Notes under the pieces: generated by a model
What the model saw: only the letters and a program-made list of their open reading frames with translations
Databases searched by the model: none
What the model was told of the DNA's origin: nothing
Part shown: one piece after another, positions 23,139 through 35,639 of the stretch
Layout of the letters: the number at the start of each line of letters is the position of its first letter
How positions within the stretch are numbered: position 1 is the stretch's first letter
Made by a program: the position numbers and the translations under genes
DNA from: Vigna angularis
Lineage: Eukaryota; Streptophyta; Magnoliopsida; Fabales; Fabaceae
Assembly (NCBI RefSeq): GCF_016808095.1
Contig: NC_068976.1
Coordinates: forward strand, 12,309,001-12,373,000
Direction of reading: 5' to 3'
Length of the DNA stretch: 64,000 nucleotides

Positions 23139-26100
23139 TCAAGCCTCATAGCGTCTGAACCAGTCACTAATAGTTCTGGCAAGGATCTTGGTATCATTCA
23201 AAGAAAGAGATGCAAGCCCTTGAGCAACAGCATCTGCAGGAGTATACAATTTACCCACTTCCCACTTCACTTCCTGATCTCCCAATCAAAAATCAAATCT
23301 TAGATAACTTACCGATTAAATATAAAATCATTTTACAGTATATAAAGTATATAAGTGAAATAATCTATATTTTACAAACCAGTAAGAATGAATTAGGCTT
23401 AAATACTGATAAAAAAATTCATTTCATTTTCCTAGTTTTCTCACTTAAAAGTGTTTGAGAAAAAGAAAGGTCCCAATTGATCCTTAATTAGAAAATCTGC
23501 TATTCCTGCAATGATTTTAGAATGGTTAAACTATATTCCATATAATGCAATTTGCTTGTGAACAGAGTCACTTCACTGCCATGATAATTCAAGAAAGCGT
23601 ATTCCAGAAAAGAGGAATACTTTACTGTGATGAACAGAAGTATGGTACAAAAGGAGGATGCAAAGAAGTTTGACCTGAATGCATGGTGTGATGTGGTTAC
23701 CACTTAATGTCACTTTCTCTAATGTCCCTCCAAATGACTCCACACGAGGCTTTAGTGTTTTTTCAAGAATATCTGTCTCATCAATTGCGTCGACATTGAA
23801 CTTCACCTAGAGAGGCAGATAAACAATATCAGACACATTTTACCAATGCCACCCATCTTTCAAGAACAAGTTCTAAGGCATACAGCATTGGACAAACCAA
23901 TAGTGTGTGTTCAACATTGTATGAACATTTAAAGCAATCACGATTTTCAGATGGTGTTGGCTTGAACTCTGATACTCCTTGCGAAACCTGACAGAGAGAT
24001 ATATATGCATCAAGAAATATACACATATGCGCTCATTAACATGTTAATTAAGATTTAAGCATTATTAAAAGTCAATGATCACAAAGTTTATCCATTGCCT
24101 TAGAAATTATATATGCATCCAATACATGAAAAATTAACAAGGAAAAAGATTATGCAGGATGTGTGGTTGGTACATAAACAATAACAGGAGACATGGGAAT
24201 CAACAACAAAACTTCACCTACAAGGTGTTCCCATTAACACATACGTAAGTGAAATAAATGGCATAAAATAATCATCAATCAACAGTTAACAAGTACCTCA
24301 TTCATTACTGATGGCAACTGATCAACAAATTTAGTTAAGGAATTCAGTCTTTCCTGCTCAGATTCTGGTAGAGTTGATCTAACAGCATCCAACACCATCT
24401 TCAATGCATCTCCTATATAGATTGCAGATGACATGCATTATCATCATAGATACAAAAAATTAATATAGTTAATTTTTAAACACACCAAGGATTACAACTG
24501 AGTGTTGAGGTGGTAGGGCAGCAATTGTAACAGCAGAGTTATATTATTTGAGAGCCAACAACAATTTTGGTTTTAGACCAAGACCCTTTGATTTAGAGAA
24601 AAGTTACTACATCATATCTAACTTTCAAAATTCTCTACTTATTCAATCACCTCACTTCTAGTAAAGCAAATCAAGTGTTGAGGAGGATCATTCTACACAA
24701 CCCTCCCATTGCATCTTGTTGGAAAAGTCTCTTTAATTGCAGTCATGCCCCTAGACCACCTTATATACAACCTCTTTGGGGACTCAATGGTAGCCTAGAG
24801 GATGATAGTTTAATTTCACATCAACTAGAAATATGACTTAAACAAGCTTTATAAAATTTGAATAGTCCTTACCCGGTTTTGTAAGATTGAATTATGTAAT
24901 GAATACGTAGAATCTTAGACAGTAACATATAACAAAGAAGGTAATGATGGTAAAGCTGTCATTTTTGGACAATTGGAAGAGTAAGATTATCTACAGCTTC
25001 ACAAAACGCTGATGCAAAAGCAAAACCATCAGAAGCGAGCTGAGGAGATACCTGATGCATTTCTAGCTATTGAATAAAAAGGAGCTGCCTCCATCACTGG
25101 CATCATTAGGCTGACTGCAGGACCCAACTGCAGGGCAGCACTGCAAAGTTTTAGAGCACAATGGAGATGAACAACTTATAAAAATGCTCTTTCAGCTGAA
25201 ATTCAGTACGAATATAAATAATATTATCCCCTTTGAAGAGCATCTTATCTCTGTAAGGACATACGAAATTATTTCATGAACAATGTTGATTTCAGTGGTT
25301 CTGATGCCATACTGGATTATATGAATAAGGAGAGAAACAAACACCTCCATGAGCATCTTCATTTCTGTTATAGACAGATTAAATTTATCTTCGAATGCCA
25401 GTACGTTGATGGTATGCCAATAATTCTTATCTCAATATGTATAAATGTTAGTTTTCTTTAGCTTACTAGCCTGTTATTTCAAATGGGATCAGAAAAGGAA
25501 ACGGAAGTACTCCTATACTTATTTGCTTCCCATCTAATTAGACAGATTTATAGAATTATTTTGCAGCTATGCAGAATGCACAGAAACAGAACAAGAATAT
25601 TAAGCTGGTTCAGGTGTGTTTCAACTTTCAAACATATCCATAACCAGCATTTTTGTTTTTATCATAACCTTAATCATTTGGTACAAATCCTCCAGGTGAA
25701 ATACAAAATTTATCAAAGAATCCTGCCAAGACAGCGAATATTTCTCCAAAAAAACATATTAGCAGTGTATATATCCTTCAAAATTTGCGCATCCTCCATC
25801 AAACTTAATTCTAAATTTCATAACAAAAGTTCTAGTTGAAAGGTAAACACTTAACACAGCTTTTAGAAAAATATTTCTTTATTATAACCACAAGAATGAA
25901 GAAACAGACATTAGATTAAATTAATAGCCTATAAAGACTCTTGAATAAATGATGTAATAGATTGCATCAAGTATGAGTGTCAATACCTGTTCAAAGTATG
26001 GGACTGCCTCAGTTGCTGGCCTGTTGTTGTATGAGATTACAGCATTAGCCTTCCACAAGAAATATATACATTTTCGTCACACTACTTGAATTGCTCTAAG

Positions 26101-27465
26101 TTATATTTAAGTAATGAAACTTCATAATCCACATAATGCCTCCACAAACTAAAACTGTGTTATAATAATTTAATTTGTACACTATTAGTTAAAATAGTAT
26201 CAAAATCATTTTGTGCATGTATAAATACAGTCTTTTGCTGCAGCAGTAAGAAAAATAACCAGACCTTGGGTATATTCTCTGAAAATAAGCTGCCTATGAG
26301 TAGTTGAAGAAGTGCACCATTGCTACAGATTTCAAAAAACAAGAAATATATTACTTTCGTGACATTCATTATAGTAAGAAAGATCCTTCCCCCATATAAT
26401 ATAAGAAACAAATAACTAATCACTAAGACTAACCAAAATGAATAGTTAGGTCTTTTCTCTACTTAACAATATCATAATTTTAAATGTTATTCCAAAAATG
26501 CTCATAGGATTAAATGGTTTAAGCGGTAATTATATCTAGTGACATTGCTCAAAATAAATAATTTTCTCACATGAGTGTGGCTTGTATTATTAACAGTTCA
26601 ATAAATACATTCACGAGTGTATCATTAGTAAACTTTACAACAAATAAGGTAATAAAGAATTTAACTATTAATACATCTCAAGAATGGGTACTGTGTGTTT
26701 CTTATAATTAAGACAAAAAAAATGCACTGACTATTTTGTTTATAAAGGAAAAGAGTAGTATTAAACACTAAACAATCCAACAACCTATGGCCAACAGAGA
26801 AAAGAGGAAGGTCTTTAAGCTGAGCAGGAGACAGATTGGCTTGAGGCAACCCAGATGTCAGGATAGTACTCAAACAAGCTTGGAACCTCTCATATACTTG
26901 CTTAGCAGCTTGAGAATGGTCAAATGTCACATTATAAGGCACCACCACCACCAAAAAACCCTCCTTTGCCAAAAACTCTATCAGGTACCTGCAATATCAC
27001 CAAAAGCTCATCAGACCATCTATATCACCACCCACATGAGAAAACCAGCTTTCAATTATAAAGACTCAAACTTTGCATTGAAAAAACAAAAGGGTAACAA
27101 AAAAAATACCCGTAAGTAACTTCAGGAACAGCCCCAATGAAGGCACCACCCAGGAATTTGATTATAGCTCGAGGCTTGGCACGATTGGGGGTAGGTGGTA
27201 TCACCAGACAAGAGTCCAACTTGGTGTACATCTTGCTATTGACTCTGCTACTTGTGTTTCCACCAACATAAACATCAAAAACCATATTTGTAGTCCTTGC
27301 TACCATTCTAGTGGATAGAGTGTGAAAGGGGAAAAATTTGCTGAACAAACCATTTGGGTTAGTGTGTCTCAGTGCACCAAACCCAGACATGGTTTTAGTG
27401 TTCCTATAAGAGAGTACGCATTTCAAATCTGAACCTAAGATGAAGGATGAGGAAGCCATTTCCAT
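23139..27465 (-). CDS. DUF1350 family protein, alpha/beta-hydrolase-like, probably plastid (409 aa, 9 exons)
   Basis: Exons, 5' to 3': 27465-27110, 26988-26785, 26322-26265, 26049-25987, 25127-25052, 24412-24297, 23987-23898, 23806-23675, 23273-23139; all GT-AG and in phase, 1230 coding bases. Ordered signatures: a Ser/Met-rich N-terminus of ~90 residues typical of a transit peptide; PRAIIKFLGGAFIGAVPEVTYG then YLIEFLAKEGFLVV.PYNVTFDH; FSVGHSNGALLQ, a G-H-S-N-G nucleophile elbow split by intron 2; AVISYNNRPATEAVPYFEQ; LGPAVSLMMPVME; SEFKPTPSENR; LLVKFNVDAIDETD; DTKILARTISDWFRRYE at the end. These match the plant/cyanobacterial DUF1350 family. Substrate and reaction are unknown; the Ser of GHSNG is the likely nucleophile by fold analogy. 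An alternative start two codons in (second Met) is possible. Confidence 0.93.
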
Positions 27466-28449
27466 TAACTGTTAGATAGCAATTGAATATGGGAAAGACT
27501 ACTCCTGTCCAAACCGCAAAGTGCACGGGAAAATAAGGTTCTAAAATTATTATTATTATTTGTACAAATTTTGTGTCATTGGTTGCTCAGAGTAATTTTA
27601 AATTTATTGGATTGGTGAGGTTTGGCACATATGTTGAGAAGATTTCGCCACGATTTTGATGTCTCTCCCTGTTGTTGCTGAAACATTTATTTTACTTTTC
27701 CAACCTGCTGTTTTTTCTTTCATCACCCTTTTTTATTATTTAATAACAAAGATGTGTTTAACGTTCTTGCAGTTATTGAAAAAAGTGTTATTAACAATAT
27801 ACAAAAATTTGAATTATATGTTCCAACAAATTTTAAATTTTTTTTTCAGGATACATAATCTAAAAGTGTTTTTTTTTTAAAGATTATTTGAAAAGTAGAT
27901 TTTAAAAGTTAGTTGGGTAATACACCGTAATTGAAGAAGTGCAAAAAGAAAATGTGTAAGTGGAAAAAGTAAAAGGCTGGTTACATTTTTTGTTGGACCA
28001 ATGAGTTATTATGACCTGACTTATTATGTTTCTTTTTGCACTCCCATAAATTTTATTCCGCTAACATAAAATTTAAAATACCTATATTACTCTTCTTTTA
28101 TTATATGACAATGAAGCAAGCATGCCATTGATGGTTTTTTAAAGAGTTTGGTGGATAGCTCACAAAGGAGGTGAAGGTGTTAAGAGGTAGACTGTGGCAC
28201 ATTATATGAATTTGAAGGTGTTAAGAGGTAGATTATTTAATTTGAAGGTCTTGTCACCTAAATAAGTTTTTGAGATAGAATTCAATTCGGATTATGAATT
28301 TCAGATAAGATTTAAATTGTATGATCTAAAAGTAAAAATAATCACTATCAAGAGAAATTAAAATTGTGTTTCAAATTATATATTTTGAAATTAAAAATTG
28401 GTTCTAAGACTATGTAATTCATAACATGATTTTTGAAGTCATTTCAGGA
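27466..28449. other. Intergenic: DUF1350 promoter side and AT-rich spacer
   Basis: The first ~150 bp should hold the DUF1350 promoter and 5' leader. GGTGTTAAGAGGTAGA is repeated at about 28,175 and 28,218. No gene is seen. Confidence 0.5.
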
Positions 28450-28454
28450 TTATG

Positions 28455-28739
28455 TATTAAGTGTTGAGAGAGAAAGAAATAAAACGCAACAGAGGGGTTT
28501 AGAAGAGAAGGCAGAGAAAAAAGGAAGTCTCTCGACTTAGGGTTCCAGAGAGAAAACGAAACATTCCTCTCACACTGCAGATCTGAGATGAAGATGATGA
28601 AAGCAAAGACAGAGAGAATAATGCAAGGCAAACAACACACAAGGTACTGAATGATTTTCTGTATATTGATATGTATGATTTACAGTTCTTATAGATGAAA
28701 ATACAGTAATTGAATCTGGTTTTTTTGTTTACAACAACA
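28455..28739 (-). repeat. 3' LTR of the copia element
   Basis: 285 bp. On the minus strand it starts TGTTGTTGTAAAC and ends CTCTCAACACTTAATA. It is unusual in ending TA rather than CA; the other LTR ends the same way. Confidence 0.93.
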
Positions 28740-28747
28740 CTCCTTCT
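28740..28747 (-). other. Polypurine tract of the copia element
   Basis: AGAAGGAG on the minus strand abuts the 3' LTR start and would prime plus-strand DNA synthesis. Confidence 0.8.
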
Positions 28748-28794
28748 AAACAAAAAATCCTAATCTCAACAAAAACTCTTTTTCTGAAGAAAAA

Positions 28795-28925
28795 ACACTT
28801 CCTTTCACCGATTGAATCGGTGAAACTCCTTCCTTCTTCGATCTAAACGTTTTTCACCGATTGAAACTGGAAAAAAAACATTTTCTTTGAGTACATGAAC
28901 ATTTTTCACCGATTAAAACCAAGAA
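28795..28925 (-). repeat. CACCGATT(G)AA short repeats at the copia 3' end
   Basis: TTTCACCGATTGAA or a close variant occurs at about 28,803, 28,852 and 28,907, with an inverted AATCGGTGAAA at 28,815. They lie between the end of RNase H and the polypurine tract. Confidence 0.7.
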
Positions 28926-28936
28926 AAACCCCTTTT

Positions 28937-31900
28937 CTAAGCAAGCCTCTTCTCCCCGACGAAAACCCTAGGTTTTCGACACCTTTTCGAGCGATCTTCA
29001 CCGATCTTTGCTCTTACGACTTCGATATGCTTTCTGAGTGATAGAAAGCGCTTACCTTTAAGTGCTTTTGTGAGTATATATGCAAGCTGATCTTCGGATC
29101 TGTAGTGTACCACTTCAAGCTTCTCGTTGCTGACTTGTTTCCTGATGTAGTGGAACCTGGTCTTGATATGTTTACTCCTCTCATGCGATGTGGGATGTTT
29201 GGCAAGATCTATGGTTGACTTGTTGTTCACAAGCAGTCTGAATCTTGCAGTTAGCTCCACCTTCAATCCTTCGATCAAAGAACCCAGCCAAGCTGCCTGA
29301 CACGTAGCTTCATAGGTAGCTATGTACTCTACCTCACAGGATGATAGAGCAATCACTCGCTCTTTTCTTAAGCTCCATGAAATAGGAGACCCTTCAATAA
29401 AGAAAATGTACCCTATAGTACTTCTTCTATCCACTTTATCACCTCACCAATCTGCATCAGAATAAGAAGTGATTTGAACTTCTTTTCCAGCCTTTCCTCT
29501 TCCTAGAAATATCCCATAGGAGTGTGTACCCTGCAAATACCTTAGAATATGTTTAGCTGCATTTAAATGTGATATTCTAGGACATTCCATGTACTTGTTT
29601 ATCACTCCAACACTGTAACTCAAGTCTGGTCTAGTGTTACAGAGGTATCTTAAGCTCCCAACCATTCTCCTATAAGTTGTAGGATCTACAGGTTCCTCCT
29701 TTGGCTTCTTTTCCAGCCTTAATCCTACTTTTGTTGGGGTGTTAGCAGCATTGCAATTTACCATTTCAAACCTTTTCAATAGGTCTAGAACATACCTGGA
29801 CTGATGCATCACAATTCCACACTCAATCTTAGTGAATTCAATCCCAAGAAAATAGCTAAGTCTTTCTAAGTCACTCATTTCAAATTCCTTCAACATTTGG
29901 ACCTTGAAATTCAAAATTAGCTCCTCACTACTTCCAATGACTGATAGGTCATCAACATACAGGCATACAATTAGCTTTTCTGGTTTGTCATTATGTTGGC
30001 AACACTGCACATACAGCCTGTGTTCTGAAACACATTTATCAAACCCAATATTGTTCATGAACCCATCAATTCTCTAGTTCCAGGCTCTTGAGGCCTGTTT
30101 AAGTCCATAGAGAGTCTTTCTCAGCCTGTAAACCTTGCCTTACTGCCCTTTAACTTCAAACCCATGTGGATGAACAACATATACCTCCTCCTCAAGTTTC
30201 CCATTTAGGAAAGCAGATTTCACATCTAATTGATATAATGACCAATGAAACTTAGTTGCTAGAGACACCACTAACTTGATTGTCTCAACCCTGGCTATAG
30301 GTGCAAAAACTTCCCCATAATCCACTCCATCCTTCTGTAGAAAACCTTTTGTAACCAGCCTGACTTTGTGCCTTACAACAACACCTTATGGATTTATTTT
30401 TGAGTTATAAATCCACTTTAATGTTATAGGCTTCTTGTTAGAAGGTAAATCAATCAATTCCCATGTCTGACTTTTCTCGATTGAGTTAATCTCTTCCTAC
30501 ATTGCCTTATACCACCTCTCATCTCTCACAGCCTAATGAAATTCAACTGGTTCAGCTTTTTCTATTAAAGTATAGTGGACAAAATTACCTTTTGATGTAA
30601 TTGTAGCATCATAAGACATGTCATAATCTCTCTGATGTGTTGGCAGTTGAGTAACCCTTGATGACCTTCTAATATTGTCATCTCTTCTTCACATATCTGA
30701 CTCAACTGCTGCAGTTTCATCTTTCAAGACAATGGTTGATGCTCCATGGTCGATTTATTCCCACTGCCACACTCCAGCCTCATCAACTATAACATCCCTA
30801 TTGATAGAAGCTGTTCCAGATATAGGATCATACAACTTGTATCCTCTAGTAGCATTATATCCCATTAGAATTAGAGACACCCCTTTATTATTTAACTTCT
30901 TCCTCAACTGATATGACACATGTTTATAGCATATAGAACCAAGTATCTTCAAAGGTTTAACATTTGGTTTTACCCTAGTCCAAGCTTCTTTAGGTGTGAT
31001 GTCATCTAGTCTCTTTGTTGGAGACAAATTTAGAATATAGGTGACTGTCAGCACAACCTCTCCCCATAGGAAATTTGGCAGCCCTTTACTCTTCAGCATA
31101 CACCTAACCATATTTAATATTGTTCTGTTTTTCCTTTCTGCTTCCCCACTGTGCTGTGGTGTATAGGGATGGGTAACTTCATGTATTATCCCCTCCTTTT
31201 CACATAAATCTTTAAACTCGGTGGAGTTATAATCTCCTCCTCTATCTGTTCTCAACACCTTAATCTTCTTCCCACATTGTCTCTCAACACCTCACCCTTT
31301 CTCCTAATCAAGTAACTCCAACTCTTCCTAGTCCAATCATCAATAAACAACAAAAAATACATGTTACCCCTAGGTGTTTCTGTTTGTATAGGACCACAAA
31401 CATATGAATATATCACCCGTAGTTTCTCTGCTGACTTTTGGGGTAGGAACTTCTAGAAACAGCCCCTGGTTTGCTTCCACTGGATACATTCTTTGCATAC
31501 TGTTTATGGTATGCTAACCTTAGGTAAGCCACTCACCATGTTCTTTTAGCTTAACTGAGATAAATCTCTAAAACTTAGGTGCCCAAATGTGAGATGTCAC
31601 AGTCATTCTCCTCTGTTTTCTGATGTAGTAAAACACTAGGGTTTTACTGCCTTCATCACCACCCTAAAAGTTCTATTATGTGACAGCTGAGCCTGCACAA
31701 TAATCTTCTTATTCTAGTTGAAAATGCTGAGACAATTGTTCTCCATTTTCATCACATACCCTTTCTACAACAGTTGCTCCAAACTGAGCAGGTTTGTTTT
31801 CAGGCTTGGTACATACAATACCTCTTCAAATATCACTTCTCTCCCATCTTCATCTCTCAAAACAACCATGCCAGAACCTTCTGCAGTTAAACTCCTATCA

Positions 31901-32215
31901 TCTGCAAACTTGATTTTCTCCTGTATAGCCCCTTGCATCCTCACAAACCAGTCTTTCCTCCTAGTCATATGGGCGGAACAACCAGAATCTAAATACCACA
32001 TAGTATTTTCTTGTTGTTCTTCCTCAATGCTGGCCATCAACATCACTGCTTCAGAATCTGATTCTTCCTCCTAGGCCAGATTAGCCCTCTTCTTGGATTT
32101 ATTTTTTGCTCCTTCTCCCTTCCAACACTCCTTGGCATAATGACCAAATTTCTGGCAGTTGTAACATTTGACCCTCTTCTTGTCAAACTTTCATTCACCA
32201 TCAGACTTTTGATTC
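28937..32215 (-). pseudogene. Degenerate copia pol (zinc knuckle, protease, integrase, RT, RNase H)
   Basis: In order on the minus strand: zinc knuckle C-YN-C-QKFG-H-YAKE-C (about 32,168-32,125); protease WYLDSGCSAHMT (about 32,005-31,965); integrase zinc Cys pair CKECIQWKQTR (near 31,490); catalytic TDRGGDY and the TPQHSGEAERKNRT segment (31,250-31,120); reverse transcriptase [11 protein letters not shown] (30,240-30,205) and YVDDLSVIGSS (about 29,970-29,930); RNase H SDADW (29,465), VDRRSTIGY, SSCEVEYIA and LTKALKG. Defects include a Cys-to-stop TGA right after SDADW (29,445-29,447), a stop near 30,075, and frame breaks between protease and integrase. Motif order and most active-site residues survive. 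Confidence 0.93.
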
Positions 32216-32550
32216 TTGCTTTTCACTGATCCATTGGAATCTTCTACTCGCTATTCCAGTGAATCTTTATGCTTCTTACTGCCTTTATTGCCTTTCTTGA
32301 ACCCCTTTTTCCCTAATATTGAGATCTGACTTGCAGTGCTTGTTCTTGGCACTGTTTGCGCTCATTGATGTGATACTCATGGACTTCTAATGAGTGTTGC
32401 AGCTCCTCAATTTCCAAAGTTTCCATATCACGAGTCTCTTCAATAGCAACCACCACATGATCGAACCTTGGATAGGGTTCTTAGGACTTTATCTACAACA
32501 TATTGATAAGAAATTTCATCCTTACATGCCCTCATTCCATTTACCAACTC

Positions 32551-33000
32551 CTACACCTTGTCAAAATACTTTGCCATGATTTCCCCTTCATCCATGGTCA
32601 AAACTTCAAATTGTCTCCTCAAAGTCTGCAATTTCACCTTCTTGTTCTTGTCTCCATCATCATACATCTTCACAAGAATTTCCCACACCTCTTTAGCAAT
32701 GGCAGCCTCAGAGATCTTATTAAAGATCTTTAGACTGACACACTGATACAACAGTAACTTGACTTTGCTATCGAGTTTCACCTGCATCTTGTGATTTCTT
32801 TTCTCCTCTTCAGTGGCCTTTGCCCTCAACTCAGTAGCCCTTTTTCATAACTTATGAAACATCCTGGAAGCCAAATATGGCTTGCATCTTGATGCACCAG
32901 TCATCAAAGAGCTTCCCATCAAACACTGGTAAAGGCCCTTGTATCCCTCCAAAACCTGTTATCTCCTTCTTGCTTGGATCTTGAAGTTTCTTTGATTTCC
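32551..33000 (-). pseudogene. Degenerate copia gag
   Basis: The N-terminal segment GPLPVFDGKLFDDWCIKMQ and IFGFQDV is readable at 32,945-32,870. A stop then follows, and the UBN2-type core continues in the frame 32,829-32,551 (AKEVWEILVKMYDDGDKNKK, LQTLRRQFEVLTM). Gag packages element RNA. It is broken here by at least one stop at about 32,865. Confidence 0.88.
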
Positions 33001-33121
33001 TTATTTAACTTTAAGGATGTACACGTCCCCAAAGAATACTTCTTTTCTGGATACACACACTTCTAGTCTTTAATCACCCCTCCTCCCTCCCGCCCCCACA
33101 CACCAGGATCTGTCTTCCTAT

Positions 33122-33134
33122 GCTCTTAATACCA
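33122..33134 (-). other. Primer binding site of the copia element
   Basis: The minus strand reads TGGTATTAAGAGC immediately after the 5' LTR, one or two changes from the initiator tRNA-Met site. Confidence 0.85.
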
Positions 33135-33421
33135 TATTAGGTGTTGAGAGAGAAAAAAATAAAATGCAACAGAGGGTTTTAGAGAGAAGGTAGAGAAAAA
33201 AAGGAAGTCTCTCGACCTAGGGTTCCAGAGAGAAAACGAAACACTCCTCTCACGCACTGCAGATCTGAGATGAAGATGATGAAAGCAAAGACAGAGAGAA
33301 TAATGGAAGTCAAGCAACACACAAGGTACTAAATGATTTTCTGTATATTGATATGTATGATTTACAGTTCTTATAGATGAAAATACAATAACTAAATCTG
33401 GTTTTTCTGTTTACAACAACA
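33135..33421 (-). repeat. 5' LTR of the copia element
   Basis: 287 bp, colinear with 28,455-28,739; the differences are mostly transitions plus a 2-bp GC indel. It ends CTAATA next to the primer site. Confidence 0.93.
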
Positions 33422-33426
33422 TTATG

Positions 33427-34229
33427 CAGTTTGGAATAAGTTTCTGGATTCAAAAATATTTCTAAATTAAAATTTTTAGAAAAATATTTTTAAATTGTAT
33501 TCTCAAATTATATAATCAAAATGAGTGAGAGGAATTATATTAACTAAGAGAAAAGAATGAAGTCGCAACTAGAAAAAGAACATGTAAAAGATAGCAAGTT
33601 CTGGAGTAATTTGGCATTTTAGTCTGTAAGACTGCCCATAGAAATTATAGGGTGCAAAAAAAGTATTCTCCATATGCCTTATGTAACTAGTTTGCTCTTT
33701 TTGATATTTACACTACTATTTTTTTTTCAATAACTTCTTTAAGAGTTTGTGTGATTTTAAGTAGTATTGTCAAAACGAATTGGAACTCGTAAGTCAATCT
33801 GGCCTATCACGGGTTTAGACCGAGTTGGGTTGAAAAAGAAATTGAAATTTCGATACGAGTTAATTTTGAGTTTGACCTACTAAGAACTCGGCTCATTCGA
33901 TTCAACCTGTGGTGAGCCAGTTGGCTTTGTGTTTTAATATCATTAGTTAACAATTTTTTATTGTATTGTAGATGGGGATAAAGAAAAAGATATTTCAAGA
34001 AAGCAAAATATTATGGATTTATCCATTCAAAATTATAAGTGACACAAAAATTATCAATGTTAGATACTTATTTGATTTACTTTTTGTGCTTGATTTTGGA
34101 TTGTATTTGGAGTTTAAGATGATTTTGAATTATATTTGGATTGTCTTGTATTTTTTTTATATTGAATTGTCTCTGAAGTTTAACTTTAAACTAGAATTTA
34201 TTTAGATTTGAATTAGGAAACATTTATTA
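33427..34229. other. AT-rich spacer
   Basis: No gene is seen. The stretch 33,765-33,925 (GTCAAAACGAATTGGAACTC, CACGGGTTTAGACCGAGTTG) has the look of a diverged hAT or other transposon remnant, but no ends were identified. Confidence 0.4.
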
Positions 34230-34238
34230 TTATTTTTA

Positions 34239-34382
34239 GGTTTAAACCATCATTTGGTCCTCGTATTTGTGTGTTAATCTCAAGTGGGTCATCATTTTTT
34301 TTTCGGTCTCAATTGGGCCCATAAACTTGTTAAAATTAGCCAATTAAGTCATCTCCGTTAAGTTTTCACTCACGGTGTCTAA
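34239..34382 (+). repeat. Left terminal inverted repeat of the Mutator-like element
   Basis: It pairs with 35,640-35,783 over its whole length at roughly 85 percent identity by eye. Confidence 0.9.
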
Positions 34383-34940
34383 TTGTGTTGAGCTGTATTT
34401 TTTTTACATGACGTGTCATTGTGTATTAAATCGAATGTTGATCTGTTGTACAATCAACAATTCCACATGGATGAACAATCACAAAACCCACTGGCTGCCG
34501 CGGCCTCTTCTATAGCCGTCACCCACCACTGTCGCTGAACAATCACAAAACCCATTCTCCTTTCTCCGGTAGCCGTTTCCCACCGTGATTGTTATTACCC
34601 TTGCCGAACACCGGTTAGTTTTTGTCACAGATGGGTTTTGACCCACAACAGACCTAGATCCTCCGCTACCGTTTGGTCTCTACACTGAACCAGCCTCACA
34701 AACCTAACATTGTTCCTTGGACCATGCACTGTTCTTTCTCTTCTCTCACCGGGAAAGGAACGATTTTTCAACAATTTGGCCTGAGATAAATGGATCCTTT
34801 TGGGCGTTTTGCTCCAATAGAAACAATTACAGAACACAATAAAGTAATAGAATCCATCATTATTTGTTCTCGTTGAACATAGTGATAATGTGCAGCAAAA
34901 CAAAACCTAAAACCTGATTCCGAACGACCATAATCAATAC

Positions 34941-35185
34941 CTTGGAGAAATGACAGGTTCCGACCAAGTAAACGTGGCAGACGCCGCCTTCGGCTGAAGA
35001 CTCGCACGAGAAGATTTTTGGATAGATTCTCCGGGAGCTTGACCGAGTGGTGGGTGAAGGCGGAGGTGTCGGTGGAGAATCGGAGGGAGGATAAGGTTTG
35101 GGAACAAGAAATTGGTGCTGCGAAGAGAGATTTATGACGATGAATGAAGGGTGTGTGCGAGTGCGAGGAAGGAAGAGAGCCATGA
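34941..35185 (-). pseudogene. Captured exon of a TraB-family gene inside the Mutator-like element
   Basis: The minus strand reads a Ser/Phe/His-rich leader (HSHTPFIHRHKSLFAAP, LRFSTDTSAF) and then KLPENLSKN. A small deletion shifts the frame, after which it continues CESSAEGGVCHVYLVGTCHF and SK. The block CESSAEGGVC.VYLVGT.H.S is characteristic of plant TraB domain-containing proteins, homologues of which sit on organelle outer membranes. The exon ends at a good 5' splice site (AAG|GTATTG, 34,941/34,940), so part of the following intron was captured as well. It is out of frame with itself and cannot encode TraB. Confidence 0.82.
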
Positions 35186-35639
35186 GCAATGCAGGTGAGA
35201 GGCACAACCATATACAATCGTATCAATTATAAAATAGATTCATCGTCGTCCGAGTTCAGATCGACCAACCCTCCGCTCAACGCCGCCGGAGTCGTCGTCT
35301 TGCGTGGTTGCTACTGCATTTTCCGTGAAGGTCTCGCGGTTTCAGATTCAGACTGTTGTCGCCTTTGCTGGTTCACTAGATTTGTAGAGGGGTGATCTCG
35401 CCTTTCTGGTGCGTTTCTCGCGTGGGAAGTGGAGGTTGGTTGTTTGGCTGCACGCGGTGGAGCTCATTTTACATGGTAGAGGCGATCTGGACTCGCGATC
35501 TCGCCTGGCTGATTGAAATGGGAGGAGATGGAAGATGAAGATAGACACGTGTGCATCACTGCTACATCAGCAGAAAAAGAATTCCACGTAATATAACAAT
35601 GCTACATCAGTATTTTAAGTGTGCACCACGTCATCACAG

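Larger units (their letters stand above)
28455..33421 (-). mobile_element. Complete Ty1/copia retrotransposon (4967 bp), minus orientation
   Basis: Two LTRs (28,455-28,739 and 33,135-33,421) are flanked by the 5-bp duplication TTATG at 28,450-28,454 and 33,422-33,426. A primer site adjoins the 5' LTR and a polypurine tract adjoins the 3' LTR. On the minus strand the order is gag, zinc knuckle, protease, integrase, reverse transcriptase, RNase H, which is the copia order. The two LTRs differ by roughly 15-17 substitutions and a few indels by eye, so insertion is not very recent. Coding parts hold several stops and frame changes, so the copy is not autonomous. Confidence 0.96.

Noticed and set aside
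24480..24900. Possible reverse-transcriptase/RNase H remnant in DUF1350 intron 5
   Set aside because: A few short peptide stretches look suggestive, but no catalytic motif or consistent frame could be read.
30675..32733. Plus-strand frames opposite the copia pol and gag
   Set aside because: Shadows of the minus-strand polyprotein.
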